Positions 1 to 8,001 of a DNA stretch of 64,000 nucleotides are shown piece by piece. The notes beneath the pieces were generated by a model. It ran no database searches and was not told the DNA's origin. It worked only from the letters and a program-made list of their open reading frames with translations. The stretch is from an uncultured Clostridium sp. (lineage in GTDB: Bacteria > Bacillota > Clostridia > Lachnospirales > Lachnospiraceae). The stretch is taken from contig UPYT01000004.1 of the NCBI GenBank assembly GCA_900538475.1, positions 76,758 to 140,757 on the forward strand. Reading direction: 5' to 3'. Within the stretch, counting starts at the first letter, position 1. Every line of letters starts with the position of its first letter. Both the position numbers and the translations under genes were made by a program.

Positions 1-1
1 T

Positions 2-1396
2 ACCCAGCACATCGGTGCTTATACTGTAGATGTACGGGGACAGCAGATTACATTCCTGGATACACCGGGACATGAGGCATTTACTGCTATGCGTATGCGC
101 GGCGCTCAGTCTACGGATATTGCTATTCTGGTTGTTGCTGCTGACGACGGTGTTATGCCTCAGACCATTGAGGCTATTAACCATGCAAAGGCAGCAGAGG
201 TAGAGATTATTGTTGCAATCAACAAGATCGATAAGCCCAGCGCCAATGTAGACAGAGTAAAGCAGGAGCTGTCTGAGTATGAGCTGATTCCCGAGGACTG
301 GGGCGGCAGCACCATTTTTGTTCCTGTTTCTGCTCATACAAAAGAAGGAATTCCGGAGCTTCTGGAAATGATTCTTCTGGCAGCAGAGGTGAAGGAGTTA
401 AAGGCGAACCCCAACCGCAAGGCAAGAGGTCTTGTAATTGAGGCAGAGCTGGATAAAGGAAAAGGACCGGTAGCAACTATTCTGGTACAGAAGGGTACCC
501 TGCGGGTTGGAGATAATGTAACAGCAGGTCCTTGCTATGGTAAGGTTCGTGCGATGATGGATGATAAGGGACGCCGCGTAAAAGAGGCAGGTCCGTCCAT
601 GCCAGTTGAGATCCTGGGACTGAACGACGTTCCGGGTGCAGGAGATGTGCTGATGTCTACAGAAAACGAGAAAGAAGCACGTTCCTATGCAGAGACTTTC
701 ATTGCAGAAAGCAAGAACAAGCTGCTTGAGGATACCAAATCCAAGCTGTCCCTGGATGATCTGTTCAGTCAGATTAAGGCAGGCAATGTAAAAGAACTGC
801 CGCTGATTATCAAGGCTGACGTACAGGGTTCTGTAGAGGCAGTAAAGCAGAGTCTTGTAAAGCTGTCCAACGAAGAGGTTGTAGTAAAGGTTATTCACGG
901 CGGCGTAGGCGCAATCAACGAGTCCGACGTTTCCTTGGCATCTGCATCCAATGCAATTATTATCGGTTTCAACGTGCGTCCTGACGCAACAGCCAAATCC
1001 ATTGCAGAGCGAGAAAAAGTAGATCTCCGTCTGTACCGTGTAATTTACCAGGCAATCGAGGATGTAGAGGCTGCTATGAAGGGTATGCTGGATCCGGTTT
1101 TCGAGGAAAAGGTAATTGGTCACGCAGTGGTTCGTCAGACTTTCAAGGCATCCGGAGTAGGTACTATTGCAGGCGCATATGTTATGGACGGAAAGTTCCA
1201 GAGAGGCTGTTCCTGCCGCATTACCCGCGACGGCGAGCAGATCTTCGATGGCGGCCTGGCATCTCTGAAGCGGTTTAAGGATGACGTGAAGGAAGTAGCA
1301 ACCGGCTATGAGTGCGGACTTGTATTCGAGAAGTTTAACGATATTCAGGAAGATGATATGGTAGAGGCATACATGATGGTTGAGGTGCCCCGCTAA
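2..1396 (+). CDS. infB: Translation initiation factor IF-2 (5' end cut off by window)
   Basis: IF-2 is the GTPase that brings initiator tRNA to the 30S subunit and promotes subunit joining. The frame is open from base 2, so only the C-terminal 464 residues are present; the Walker A region and N-terminal part lie upstream. Visible are the G3 motif DTPGHE near fragment residue 20 and the G4 motif NKID, followed by the beta-barrel domain II, domain III and the C-terminal fMet-tRNA-binding domain (ending [10 protein letters not shown]). It is followed after 57 nt by rbfA, the usual order of the nusA-infB-rbfA operon. No irregularity seen. Confidence 0.97.
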   Translation, partial: TQHIGAYTVDVRGQQITFLDTPGHEAFTAMRMRGAQSTDIAILVVAADDGVMPQTIEAINHAKAAEVEIIVAINKIDKPSANVDRVKQELSEYELIPEDWGGSTIFVPVSAHTKEGIPELLEMILLAAEVKELKANPNRKARGLVIEAELDKGKGPVATILVQKGTLRVGDNVTAGPCYGKVRAMMDDKGRRVKEAGPSMPVEILGLNDVPGAGDVLMSTENEKEARSYAETFIAESKNKLLEDTKSKLSLDDLFSQIKAGNVKELPLIIKADVQGSVEAVKQSLVKLSNEEVVVKVIHGGVGAINESDVSLASASNAIIIGFNVRPDATAKSIAEREKVDLRLYRVIYQAIEDVEAAMKGMLDPVFEEKVIGHAVVRQTFKASGVGTIAGAYVMDGKFQRGCSCRITRDGEQIFDGGLASLKRFKDDVKEVATGYECGLVFEKFNDIQEDDMVEAYMMVEVPR

Positions 1397-1453
1397 GCTT
1401 CATTCCGGGCGTGTGGCCGGCCAATGCCGCCTGACATCAGGAAGGAAAGAAAT

Positions 1454-1819
1454 ATGAGAAAAAACAGCATTAAAAATACAAGAATTAATATGGAAGTACA
1501 GCGGGAATTAAGTGAAATTATCCGTCTGGAAATCAAGGATCCCCGGGTAAACGGCGCCATGACCAGCGTTGTTGCAGTAGAAGTGACTCCGGATCTGAAA
1601 TACTGCAAGGCATACATCAGTGTCCTTGGAGACGAGGAACGGGCAAAAGAGGCGATTACAGGTCTGAAAAGCGCGGTGGGCTATATCCGCCGCGAGCTTG
1701 CCCGCCGTGTGAACCTGCGGAATACACCGGAAATCAGCTTTGTGCTGGATCAGTCCATTGAGCATGGCGTAAATATGTCAAGGCTCATTGACGAGGTAAC
1801 CAGAGACTTGAAAGATTGA
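1454..1819 (+). CDS. rbfA: 30S ribosome-binding factor A
   Basis: RbfA is a single KH-like domain protein that binds immature 30S subunits and helps 16S rRNA 5'-end maturation, especially in the cold. The 121-residue product has the family length and features such as ELSEIIRLEIKDPRV near the N-terminus and a C-terminal half ending in a helix. The ATG at 1454 is chosen over an upstream in-frame ATG (1424) because AGGAAGG lies 8-14 nt before it and homologues start with a short basic segment (MRKNSIKNTR). It sits between infB and nrnA in the standard translation operon. Confidence 0.95.
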   Translation: MRKNSIKNTRINMEVQRELSEIIRLEIKDPRVNGAMTSVVAVEVTPDLKYCKAYISVLGDEERAKEAITGLKSAVGYIRRELARRVNLRNTPEISFVLDQSIEHGVNMSRLIDEVTRDLKD

Positions 1820-1872
1820 TGGCATCGTAAAGAAAGACAGATGGTGCAGGATTGATGGAAAGGGTGAGGATC

Positions 1873-2841
1873 ATGCAGAGGAACAGATTGCTGCAGATGG
1901 TAGAAGAAGCAAAGACGATCGCCGTTCTGGGACATATTCGTCCCGACGGCGACTGTATCGGCTCCTGTCTGGCGGTATGCAACTATTTAAAGGAGCAGTA
2001 TCCAGAAAAAAATGTTCAGGTTTATCTGGAGAAACCGCCGGTAAAATTCAGTTATCTTGATTATTTTGATCAGATCAGCCAGAACCCGGCAGAGGATGTT
2101 ATCTACGATTTATGTATCTGCCTGGACAGCGCTGACAAAGAGAGGCTGGGTGCATTTGTCCGTTATCTTGATACGGCAGCCCACAGTATCTGTCTGGATC
2201 ACCACATTACAAACAGAGGATACTGCGAGGAAAATGTGGTCTTGCCGGACGCCAGCTCCACCTGTGAGGTTGTTTATGGCTTCCTGGAAAAAGATAAAAT
2301 CAGCACAGCAGCAGCGGCCTGTATCTATACAGGAATTATTCACGATACTAATGTATTTAAAAACAGCAACACTACGGCAAAAACCATGGAAGCTGCCGGA
2401 GATATGATGAGCCGCGGCATTCCGTTTTCCAGAATTATTGATGAAAGCTTTTACCGGAAAACCTATGTGCAGAATCAGATCCTGGGCCGTGCACTTCTGG
2501 AAAGCGTGACCTTCCGGGAGGGAAAATGCATATTCAGCGTGGTTCGCCGCAAGGATATGGAATTCTATGGAGTAGAAAGCTCCGATTTGGACGGAATTGT
2601 GGATCAGATGCGGGTAACGGAAGGCGTGGAGGTTGCAATTTTCCTTCACGAAATGGAAAATCATGTGTACAAGGTCAGCATGCGCTCCAATAACTATGTG
2701 GATGTCAGCAAGGTTGCTGCCTATTTCGGCGGCGGCGGTCATGTGAGAGCTGCCGGATGTACGATGAGCGGAAGCGTACATGATGTCATCAACAATCTGT
2801 CCGGGCATATTGACAGACAGATGAAGGAGTATGAAGCGTAG
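1873..2841 (+). CDS. nrnA: DHH-family bifunctional oligoribonuclease/PAP phosphatase
   Basis: NrnA-type enzymes degrade nanoRNA and dephosphorylate pAp in the cytoplasm. The product has the DHH superfamily signature: HIRPDGD near the N-terminus, an LDHH motif around residue 110, and the C-terminal DHHA1 glycine-rich GGGGHVRAAG motif. Length (about 322 residues) is typical. ATG 1873 follows an AGGGTGAGG ribosome binding site; ATG 1855 or TTG 1852 are alternative starts that would add 6 or 7 residues. The TAG stop shares one base with the GTG start of truB, indicating translational coupling. nrnA between rbfA and truB is the conserved Firmicutes order. Confidence 0.93.
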   Translation: MQRNRLLQMVEEAKTIAVLGHIRPDGDCIGSCLAVCNYLKEQYPEKNVQVYLEKPPVKFSYLDYFDQISQNPAEDVIYDLCICLDSADKERLGAFVRYLDTAAHSICLDHHITNRGYCEENVVLPDASSTCEVVYGFLEKDKISTAAAACIYTGIIHDTNVFKNSNTTAKTMEAAGDMMSRGIPFSRIIDESFYRKTYVQNQILGRALLESVTFREGKCIFSVVRRKDMEFYGVESSDLDGIVDQMRVTEGVEVAIFLHEMENHVYKVSMRSNNYVDVSKVAAYFGGGGHVRAAGCTMSGSVHDVINNLSGHIDRQMKEYEA

Positions 2842-3827
2842 TGGACGGCATTATTAACGTATATAAAGAAAAAGGCTATACCTCTCATGATGTTGTTGCA
2901 AAAATGAGAGGTATTTTGCGAATGAAGAAAATTGGACATACTGGTACCCTGGATCCAGAGGCGGAGGGGGTACTTCCCGTCTGTCTGGGAAAGGGAACCA
3001 GACTTTGTGATATGCTGACAGATAAGACAAAATCTTACCGGGCAGTGCTTCTTCTGGGAAAGGAGACAGATACTCAGGATACGACAGGAACTGTTCTGGC
3101 AGAGAATCCTGAGGCGGCGGCTTCTGTAACAGAAGAACAGGTGCGTCAGGCGATTCTGAGCTTTCTGGGGATTTATATGCAGGTGCCCCCCATGTATTCA
3201 GCTTTAAAGGTCAACGGCAAAAAACTGTATGAGCTGGCCCGTGCCGGAAAGGAAATCGAAAGACAGGCCCGTCCGGTGGAGATTCTGGACATTCAGATAG
3301 AAAAAATTGATTTGCCCCGGGTAACCTTTCATGTATCCTGCAGCAAGGGAACCTATATCAGAACCCTGTGCTATGATATAGGAAGAAAGCTGGGCTGCGG
3401 CGGATGTATGGAGTCTCTTCTCCGCACACGAGTAGACCGTTTCTGTCTGGAGGATAGTTTGACTCTGTCTCAGATTGAGGCTCTGCGGGATGAAGGACGG
3501 GTTGAAGAGCATGTGCTTCCGGTTGATTCTGTATTTCTGGATTATCCAAAATTCTGTATGAAGCGGGGAGAGGGCGATAAGCTGGTACATAACGGAAATC
3601 CATTTCGGGCGGATGAAACGATTTTCACAGTGGAAAGCGGCGTTTGCGCTGGGGCAGAGGCTTGTGCCGGAACAGAGTCTTGCTCTGAGGAGGAGGCTTG
3701 CAAAGGAAACAACAGCTGTTTGACTGTCCGAGTGTATGACAGTGAAGACCAGTTTATTGGGCTTTACCAGTACGAAGAAGAAAAGCAGCGGTACCGCCCG
3801 CAAAAAATATTTCTGGGAGGAAAATAA
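2841..3827 (+). CDS. truB: tRNA pseudouridine(55) synthase
   Basis: TruB isomerises U55 in the T-loop of tRNAs. The N-terminal catalytic domain shows GTLDPEAEGVLP with the catalytic aspartate, followed by the YRAVLLLG and PPMYSALKVNGKKLYELAR motifs. The start is GTG at 2841, overlapping the nrnA stop. At 328 residues it is somewhat longer than many homologues because of a cysteine-rich insertion at roughly residues 268-293, near the C-terminal RNA-binding part, in which cysteines recur every six residues (listed separately). It is followed by ribF after 2 nt, so the two are cotranscribed. Confidence 0.95.
   Translation: MDGIINVYKEKGYTSHDVVAKMRGILRMKKIGHTGTLDPEAEGVLPVCLGKGTRLCDMLTDKTKSYRAVLLLGKETDTQDTTGTVLAENPEAAASVTEEQVRQAILSFLGIYMQVPPMYSALKVNGKKLYELARAGKEIERQARPVEILDIQIEKIDLPRVTFHVSCSKGTYIRTLCYDIGRKLGCGGCMESLLRTRVDRFCLEDSLTLSQIEALRDEGRVEEHVLPVDSVFLDYPKFCMKRGEGDKLVHNGNPFRADETIFTVESGVCAGAEACAGTESCSEEEACKGNNSCLTVRVYDSEDQFIGLYQYEEEKQRYRPQKIFLGGK
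3645..3719 (+). repeat. In-frame 18-nt periodic cysteine-codon repeat inside truB
   Basis: Five cysteine codons occur at 3645, 3663, 3681, 3699 and 3717, exactly 18 nt apart, each followed by five mostly small, acidic or polar residues (pattern Cys-x5 repeated). The intervening DNA is only loosely conserved (for example GGGGCAGAGGCT and GGAACAGAGTCT), as expected for an old minisatellite that expanded in frame. It lies in the C-terminal part of TruB, outside the catalytic core. Whether the cysteines bind metal or are simply tolerated cannot be told from sequence. Confidence 0.8.
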
Positions 3828-3829
3828 AC

Positions 3830-4777
3830 ATGCGCGTAATTACCGGAACCAGGGAGTTTCAGATTGAAGAGCCTACGGCAGTAACCATCGGAAAATTTGA
3901 CGGACGCCACAAGGGACATCAGAAGCTTCTTCGGGAAATGCTTTGTTTTAAAGAGAGACAGGGATTGAAGGCAGCTGTATTTACCTTTGACATGGCTCCT
4001 TCTGGCGTGATGCGCGGGCAGATTCAGACGGTGATTACGACCAATCAGGAACGGCGGAACAAAATGGCTAAAGTGGGCATTGATTACCTGGTGGAATATC
4101 CATTTGATCAGGAGACAGCCCACATGCAGCCGGAAGATTTTGTATCAGAGGTTCTGGTCAGACAGATGCATGCAAAAGCAGTTGTTGTGGGAACAGACTG
4201 CAGCTTTGGATACAAGGGAAAAGGTAATGTGCAGCTTTTGAAGGAAATGTCAAAGTCCTGTGGATTTGAAGCCGTGATTATTGAAAAAGAGCAGGATGAT
4301 CACCGGGATATCAGCAGCACCTATGTGCGGGAAGAACTGGATCTGGGCAATATAGAAAAGGCCAATGAGCTTCTGGGAGAGCCCTATGCCATTCACGGCG
4401 TTGTGGTTCACGGCAATCATATCGGCGGTACAGTCCTGGGCTTTCCCACTGCCAATATTCTTCCGCCGCCGGAAAAGCATCTGCCGCCCTTTGGTGTATA
4501 TGTATCTCAGGTGCTGGTGGATGGGAGACTGTACCGCGGTGTGACTAACATTGGAAAAAAACCTACGATTGCAGGAGAAAGTCCGGTAGGGGTGGAAACC
4601 TTTATTATGGGGCTGGAAGAAAATCTGTATGGAAAAGAGATCGAGGTTCAGCTTCTTAATTTTGAGCGTCCGGAGCAGAAATTTGCTTCTCTGAAAGAGT
4701 TGAAGGAACGGATTGAGAAGGACAAGGAGTATGCGGCTGCTTACTTTGAAGGGTTACCAGATTATTGGAAAAAATGA
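3830..4777 (+). CDS. ribF: Bifunctional riboflavin kinase/FAD synthetase
   Basis: RibF phosphorylates riboflavin to FMN and adenylates FMN to FAD. The N-terminal nucleotidyltransferase part has AVTIGKFDGRHKGHQ (the phosphate-binding H-x-G-H-type motif) and a later ISSTYVRE segment. The C-terminal riboflavin kinase part has HGNHIGGTVLGFPTANI and the GVTNIGKKPT strand typical of the flavokinase barrel. Length 315 matches the family. It starts with ATG two bases after the truB stop, preceded by GGGAGGAAAA, and ends the operon at the terminator at 4792-4819. Confidence 0.96.
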   Translation: MRVITGTREFQIEEPTAVTIGKFDGRHKGHQKLLREMLCFKERQGLKAAVFTFDMAPSGVMRGQIQTVITTNQERRNKMAKVGIDYLVEYPFDQETAHMQPEDFVSEVLVRQMHAKAVVVGTDCSFGYKGKGNVQLLKEMSKSCGFEAVIIEKEQDDHRDISSTYVREELDLGNIEKANELLGEPYAIHGVVVHGNHIGGTVLGFPTANILPPPEKHLPPFGVYVSQVLVDGRLYRGVTNIGKKPTIAGESPVGVETFIMGLEENLYGKEIEVQLLNFERPEQKFASLKELKERIEKDKEYAAAYFEGLPDYWKK

Positions 4778-4791
4778 GTGATATAAATGGA

Positions 4792-4819
4792 AGGCTGACT
4801 GAAGAGGTCGGCCTTTTTT
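4792..4819 (+). terminator. Rho-independent terminator after ribF
   Basis: AGGCTGAC (4792-4799) pairs with GTCGGCCT (4807-4814) with one G-T pair across a short loop, followed by a run of T to 4819. It lies 14 nt after the ribF stop. Confidence 0.85.
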
Positions 4820-4834
4820 GGTATCAAGATTGGG

Positions 4835-5040
4835 GGAGAAGGCTGGATCCTACACAAAGTCGAGGGTGGATTTTGCATTTTGGGCTGGAAAGGGTTGGAT
4901 TCTGCACAAAGTTGAGGTCGGATTTTGTATTTTGGACGAAAAAAGTTGGATCCTGCACAAAATCAGGTAGCGATTTTGCATTTTGGGAAGAAAAAGGTAG
5001 AATCTGCAAAATATGGGGCAGTTCTTTTTGGGGGATAAAA
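4835..5040. repeat. Degenerate 51-52 bp tandem repeat, about four units
   Basis: A motif of the form GTTGGAT(C/T)CTGCACAAA, followed about 15 nt later by GATTTTGCATTTTGG, recurs with starts near 4843, 4895, 4946 and 4998 (spacing 52, 51 and 52). Because the spacing is not always a multiple of three, the units are in different frames, so the open frames that cross it on both strands are unlikely to be genes. It sits directly downstream of the ribF terminator. Function unknown; it resembles an intergenic repeat array. Confidence 0.7.
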
Positions 5041-5293
5041 AAGGATTGATTGTAATTCATTCACAGCTATTCTTATTTTTATCATCGATACGGAAGGTAT
5101 CTGGAATCTGGGCGTGCTGGAAGCACATAATGTAGATAGAGACGGAGAGATGTCTGAAGCAATCAGCTCAGTAATACAATCTGCTTTGGCATTGAGCCTT
5201 TCGGTAGAGAAGATTGCACAAATCTGTGGCTGCGGAGTGGATTATGTGAGGCAGATTCAGGAATCCATGGAGAATGTGACTGCAGAACAATAA
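5039..5293 (+). pseudogene. Probable 3' remnant of an unidentified gene
   Basis: An open frame runs from 5039 (just after a stop at 5036) to TAA at 5291-5293 with no convincing start or ribosome binding site; the only ATG with a purine-rich upstream segment is 5150. The C-terminal segment (ALALSLSVEKIAQICGC and following) looks like a short helix-turn-helix tail of the kind found at the end of Rpn-type PD-(D/E)XK transposase/nuclease proteins, but that similarity is weak and from memory. A truncated gene left beside the tandem repeat is the simplest reading. Confidence 0.35.
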
Positions 5294-5368
5294 CAGAAGG
5301 TAAATGGGAAGAAGCTGGGCAGATTTGATAAATGCGATAACCATGTTCCGCACAAGTAATATAAAAAA

Positions 5369-5397
5369 TTGACATTTACCATATGAAAAGTTAAAAT
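5369..5397 (+). promoter_or_regulatory. SigA-type promoter for the cation transporter operon
   Basis: TTGACA (5369-5374) and TAAAAT (5392-5397) with 17 bp between, about 100 nt upstream of the CDF transporter start. The consensus -35 box makes this one of the clearest promoters in the window. Confidence 0.7.
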
Positions 5398-5496
5398 TAA
5401 AAATAGTTAAAAAAAGAAATGTTTTAGGAAAGAATTTTGAGAGTATGTGAAGGAAACAGGTTTTATCATACTTCAAATGAATGAGCAGAGGATTTT

Positions 5497-6462
5497 ATGA
5501 TAGCAGAAAAGAGAGAGAAACAGATTTTGCGGCTATCGTTTTTTTCAGGGCTTTTGTTTGCCGCAGTGGAGTATATTTTTTCTATATACAGCCACTCTCA
5601 GTCCGCATTGACGGATGCTGTATACGATGCATCGGAGCTGGTATTTATTGCGCTTCTTTTGTTTTTGACGCCATTATTTCATAAGCCAGTATCGGAGAAG
5701 CATCCTTATGGATATTTCCAGGTGGAATCGATTTTTGTAATTATTAAAGGTGTTATGATGCTGTCTGTAACCATGGGCGTATCTGCAGAGGTACTGGATT
5801 CTGCTTTGTCAGGAGGTAATCCTGTTGATACGGCGCAGGTTTCTCTGTTTCAGTTTTGTCTTGGCGTTGCCAGTGTTTTGATTTTTCTGGTGATGAAAAG
5901 GATGAACCGCAGTTTGTCGTCGCCAACCATACAGGCAGAGCTTTTGGGATGGAAGCTGGATATTGCTTATAGTATGGGAATGTCTCTTGCATTTTTTGCA
6001 TCCCGGTATCTGGAAAGGACGCCGCTTGGATTTATTTCTCCGTATTTTGACCAGCTGGTGGCAGTATTTGTTATGGTATGTATGCTTCCAGAAAGTATCA
6101 AGGTTTTATGGGGAGCAATGAAGGATGTTTTTCTGTTTTCCCCGGAACAGGAATTTACCGATGATGTGAAGGCCATCTGCACCCCGATCATGGAGAAGTA
6201 TGGTTTTGAACCGGTCTTTTTTGATATTACAAAAACAGGACGTCATGTGTGGGTGGCAGTTTATTTTCATATTGAAGAGGAGAGTCTGAAGGTGGAGATC
6301 TTATCTTCTGCATTGACTTACGTAAATAAGGAAATCAGGGAAAGATTTCAGGAAGCGACTTGTGAGCTGATTCTGGTTCCGAACACACAGCAGCAGCCTG
6401 AAGGAGATGAGAAAGGAAAAAGAGATGAATATACAGATTTTTGGAACAAAAAAGTGCAATGA
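5497..6462 (+). CDS. Cation diffusion facilitator (CDF) family transporter
   Basis: CDF proteins export divalent metals (Zn, Mn, Fe, Co and others) in exchange for protons. The N-terminal ~200 residues contain about six membrane segments; the family signature HPYGYFQVES follows TM2. TM2 carries an aspartate pair (TDAVYDASE), while the TM5 site reads WKLD where zinc exporters usually have HxxxD, so the metal is unlikely to be zinc alone. The C-terminal ~100 residues form the cytoplasmic dimerisation domain with a histidine-containing strand. ATG 5497 is used here; its 3' end overlaps the start of the ArsC-like gene (6425), so they form an operon. Confidence 0.85.
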   Translation: MIAEKREKQILRLSFFSGLLFAAVEYIFSIYSHSQSALTDAVYDASELVFIALLLFLTPLFHKPVSEKHPYGYFQVESIFVIIKGVMMLSVTMGVSAEVLDSALSGGNPVDTAQVSLFQFCLGVASVLIFLVMKRMNRSLSSPTIQAELLGWKLDIAYSMGMSLAFFASRYLERTPLGFISPYFDQLVAVFVMVCMLPESIKVLWGAMKDVFLFSPEQEFTDDVKAICTPIMEKYGFEPVFFDITKTGRHVWVAVYFHIEEESLKVEILSSALTYVNKEIRERFQEATCELILVPNTQQQPEGDEKGKRDEYTDFWNKKVQ

Positions 6463-6766
6463 CACAAAGAAGGCAGAGCGTTTTTTTAAAGAGAGAGGAA
6501 TCCGGTATCAGTTTATTGATATGAAGGAAAAGGGCATGAGTAAGGGAGAGTTTCTTTCTGTTGCCCAGGGAAATGGCGGACTGGAAAATATGATTCAGTG
6601 GGAGGGAAAGGATCATGATACCCTTGCTCTGATTCGGTACCTTGCTGATGAAGATAAGCTGGAAAAAGTTCTGGAAAATCCGCAGGTGATAAAAACTCCT
6701 GTTGTCAGAAACGGAAAGAAATCAACGCTGGGATACCAGCCGGATGTGTGGAAAACCTGGGATTAA
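6425..6766 (+). CDS. ArsC/Spx-family thioredoxin-fold protein
   Basis: The 113-residue product has the thioredoxin-like fold of the ArsC/Spx/YffB family: IFGTKKCNDTKKAERFF with a single N-terminal cysteine at residue 10, a central helix-rich section, and the TPVVRNGKK cis-proline segment near residue 92. A second CXXC cysteine is absent (CNDT). Family members include arsenate reductases and RNA polymerase-binding Spx; nothing here decides between them. The start at 6425 is taken because GAAAGGAAAAAGAG lies directly upstream; it overlaps the 3' end of the CDF gene by 38 nt. Confidence 0.8.
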   Translation: MNIQIFGTKKCNDTKKAERFFKERGIRYQFIDMKEKGMSKGEFLSVAQGNGGLENMIQWEGKDHDTLALIRYLADEDKLEKVLENPQVIKTPVVRNGKKSTLGYQPDVWKTWD

Positions 6767-6782
6767 AAGGGGGAAAAGAAAG

Positions 6783-7682
6783 ATGAAATTGTATGCAGCC
6801 TGCATGATGTGCCTGTTGTCTGCGCAGGAAAGAAAGCTGCGGGAGTACAGGGATGAGGATAAAAAAGCAAGGTATATAAAGGAACTGATGCGTTTGACTG
6901 CGGAGAGTAAGGACGATGCCTGCGCGCCCTGGCTGGCGGCCAGGATTGGAGAGGTCTATGAAAAATACTTTGGCGCTCCGGAGGATTACGGCCCCATAAA
7001 GGAGTCCTATAATCGTCTTGTTATGGATATGGAGTCGGAGATTGAGGGAAAAATCAGGAGTGCAAAAGATCCTCTTTACACCGCTATGAGGTATGCAAGA
7101 ATCGGAAATTATATTGATTTTTCTGCAGTCAGTGATGTAAGGCCGGAGGAATTTTTATCCCTTCTGGATCGGGAGAAGGATTCGATTGATGAGGAGGAGT
7201 ACAGGCATTTTATCAGGGAACTGGAAGGGGCAGAACGCCTTGCTTATCTTCTGGATAATTGTGGAGAGATTGTGCTGGACAAGCTGGTTATCCGCATACT
7301 CAAGGAACAGTATCCTCAGCTGAAGATAACGGCTATTGTCCGTGGGGCCCAGGTGATCAACGATGCTACAGTAGAGGATGCGGTATTTACGGGCCTTACC
7401 GGGGAAGCAGAGGTAATCGGAAATGGAGATAATGCAGCAGGAACCATTTTATCACGGATTTCCCCGGAAGCATCAGCTGCCATTGAAGCAGCCGATGTGA
7501 TTCTTTCCAAAGGCCAGGGGAATTTTGAAGCGCTTCATGGATGTGGGCTTAATATTTATTATCTTTTCCTGTGCAAATGTGACTGGTTTATGAAAAAATT
7601 CCAGGTAGATCGGTATCAGGGAATGTTTGTAAATGAGCGGCGGGTTCATGTGTGGAATGAAGAGGGGCTGTTGCAAAAGTGA
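6783..7682 (+). CDS. DUF89 (ARMT1-type) damage-control phosphatase family protein
   Basis: DUF89 proteins are metal-dependent phosphatases thought to remove damaged phosphometabolites. The 299-residue product shows the family motifs LDNCGE (about residue 159), IVRGAQVINDAT, GNGDNAAGT and KGQGNFEAL, which contain the metal-binding Asp/Asn residues. A CxxC (CMMC) lies near the N-terminus. ATG 6783 is preceded by AAGGGGGAAAAGAA; the upstream in-frame ATG at 6702 lies inside the preceding gene. It is the last gene before the drop in GC content that marks the 8-18 kb block. Confidence 0.85.
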   Translation: MKLYAACMMCLLSAQERKLREYRDEDKKARYIKELMRLTAESKDDACAPWLAARIGEVYEKYFGAPEDYGPIKESYNRLVMDMESEIEGKIRSAKDPLYTAMRYARIGNYIDFSAVSDVRPEEFLSLLDREKDSIDEEEYRHFIRELEGAERLAYLLDNCGEIVLDKLVIRILKEQYPQLKITAIVRGAQVINDATVEDAVFTGLTGEAEVIGNGDNAAGTILSRISPEASAAIEAADVILSKGQGNFEALHGCGLNIYYLFLCKCDWFMKKFQVDRYQGMFVNERRVHVWNEEGLLQK

Positions 7683-8001
7683 CAGCTCCGTTTTATGTCC
7701 TAAAAACAGAAAAAGAACGCTGAAGAGTCAGAAATCCATGATATAATAAGATATGAGTAAACGTTTTGGATATAATAAAACTCATACCAGCTGGTTTTGA
7801 CATTTAATTTAGAGGAGATAGTTTCCGATGATGCTTCTGTTTGAGTGTTGAGATGCGAATTAGAGGATTTAGAAAAGAAAGAAATCTAGTAGTTACTCCA
7901 AATATCATGATCAAAATTTTAACCTAAATAAAAACGATACTAACGAAAAGATAAAAAAGCAGCATAATAGTTAAATAGATTTAAAAATCGGGGAACGTGA
8001 T
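7683..8001. other. 319-nt AT-rich intergenic region ahead of the YesM/YesN-type genes
   Basis: No gene is supported. Visible structure: an interrupted inverted repeat TATGAGT (7752-7758) / ACTCATA (7780-7786); a TTGACA at about 7797; a seven-codon open frame from ATG 7828 after AGAGGAG, too short to judge; and AAAATTTTAAC at 7913-7923, a motif that recurs as palindromes at 11261-11280 and 11322-11351. The promoter of the sensor kinase gene probably lies here but cannot be assigned with confidence. Confidence 0.5.

Noticed and set aside
4765..5049. 94-codon plus-strand and 78-codon minus-strand frames
   Set aside because: Both are read through the 51-52 bp tandem repeat; unit spacing breaks the frame between units, so coding is unlikely.
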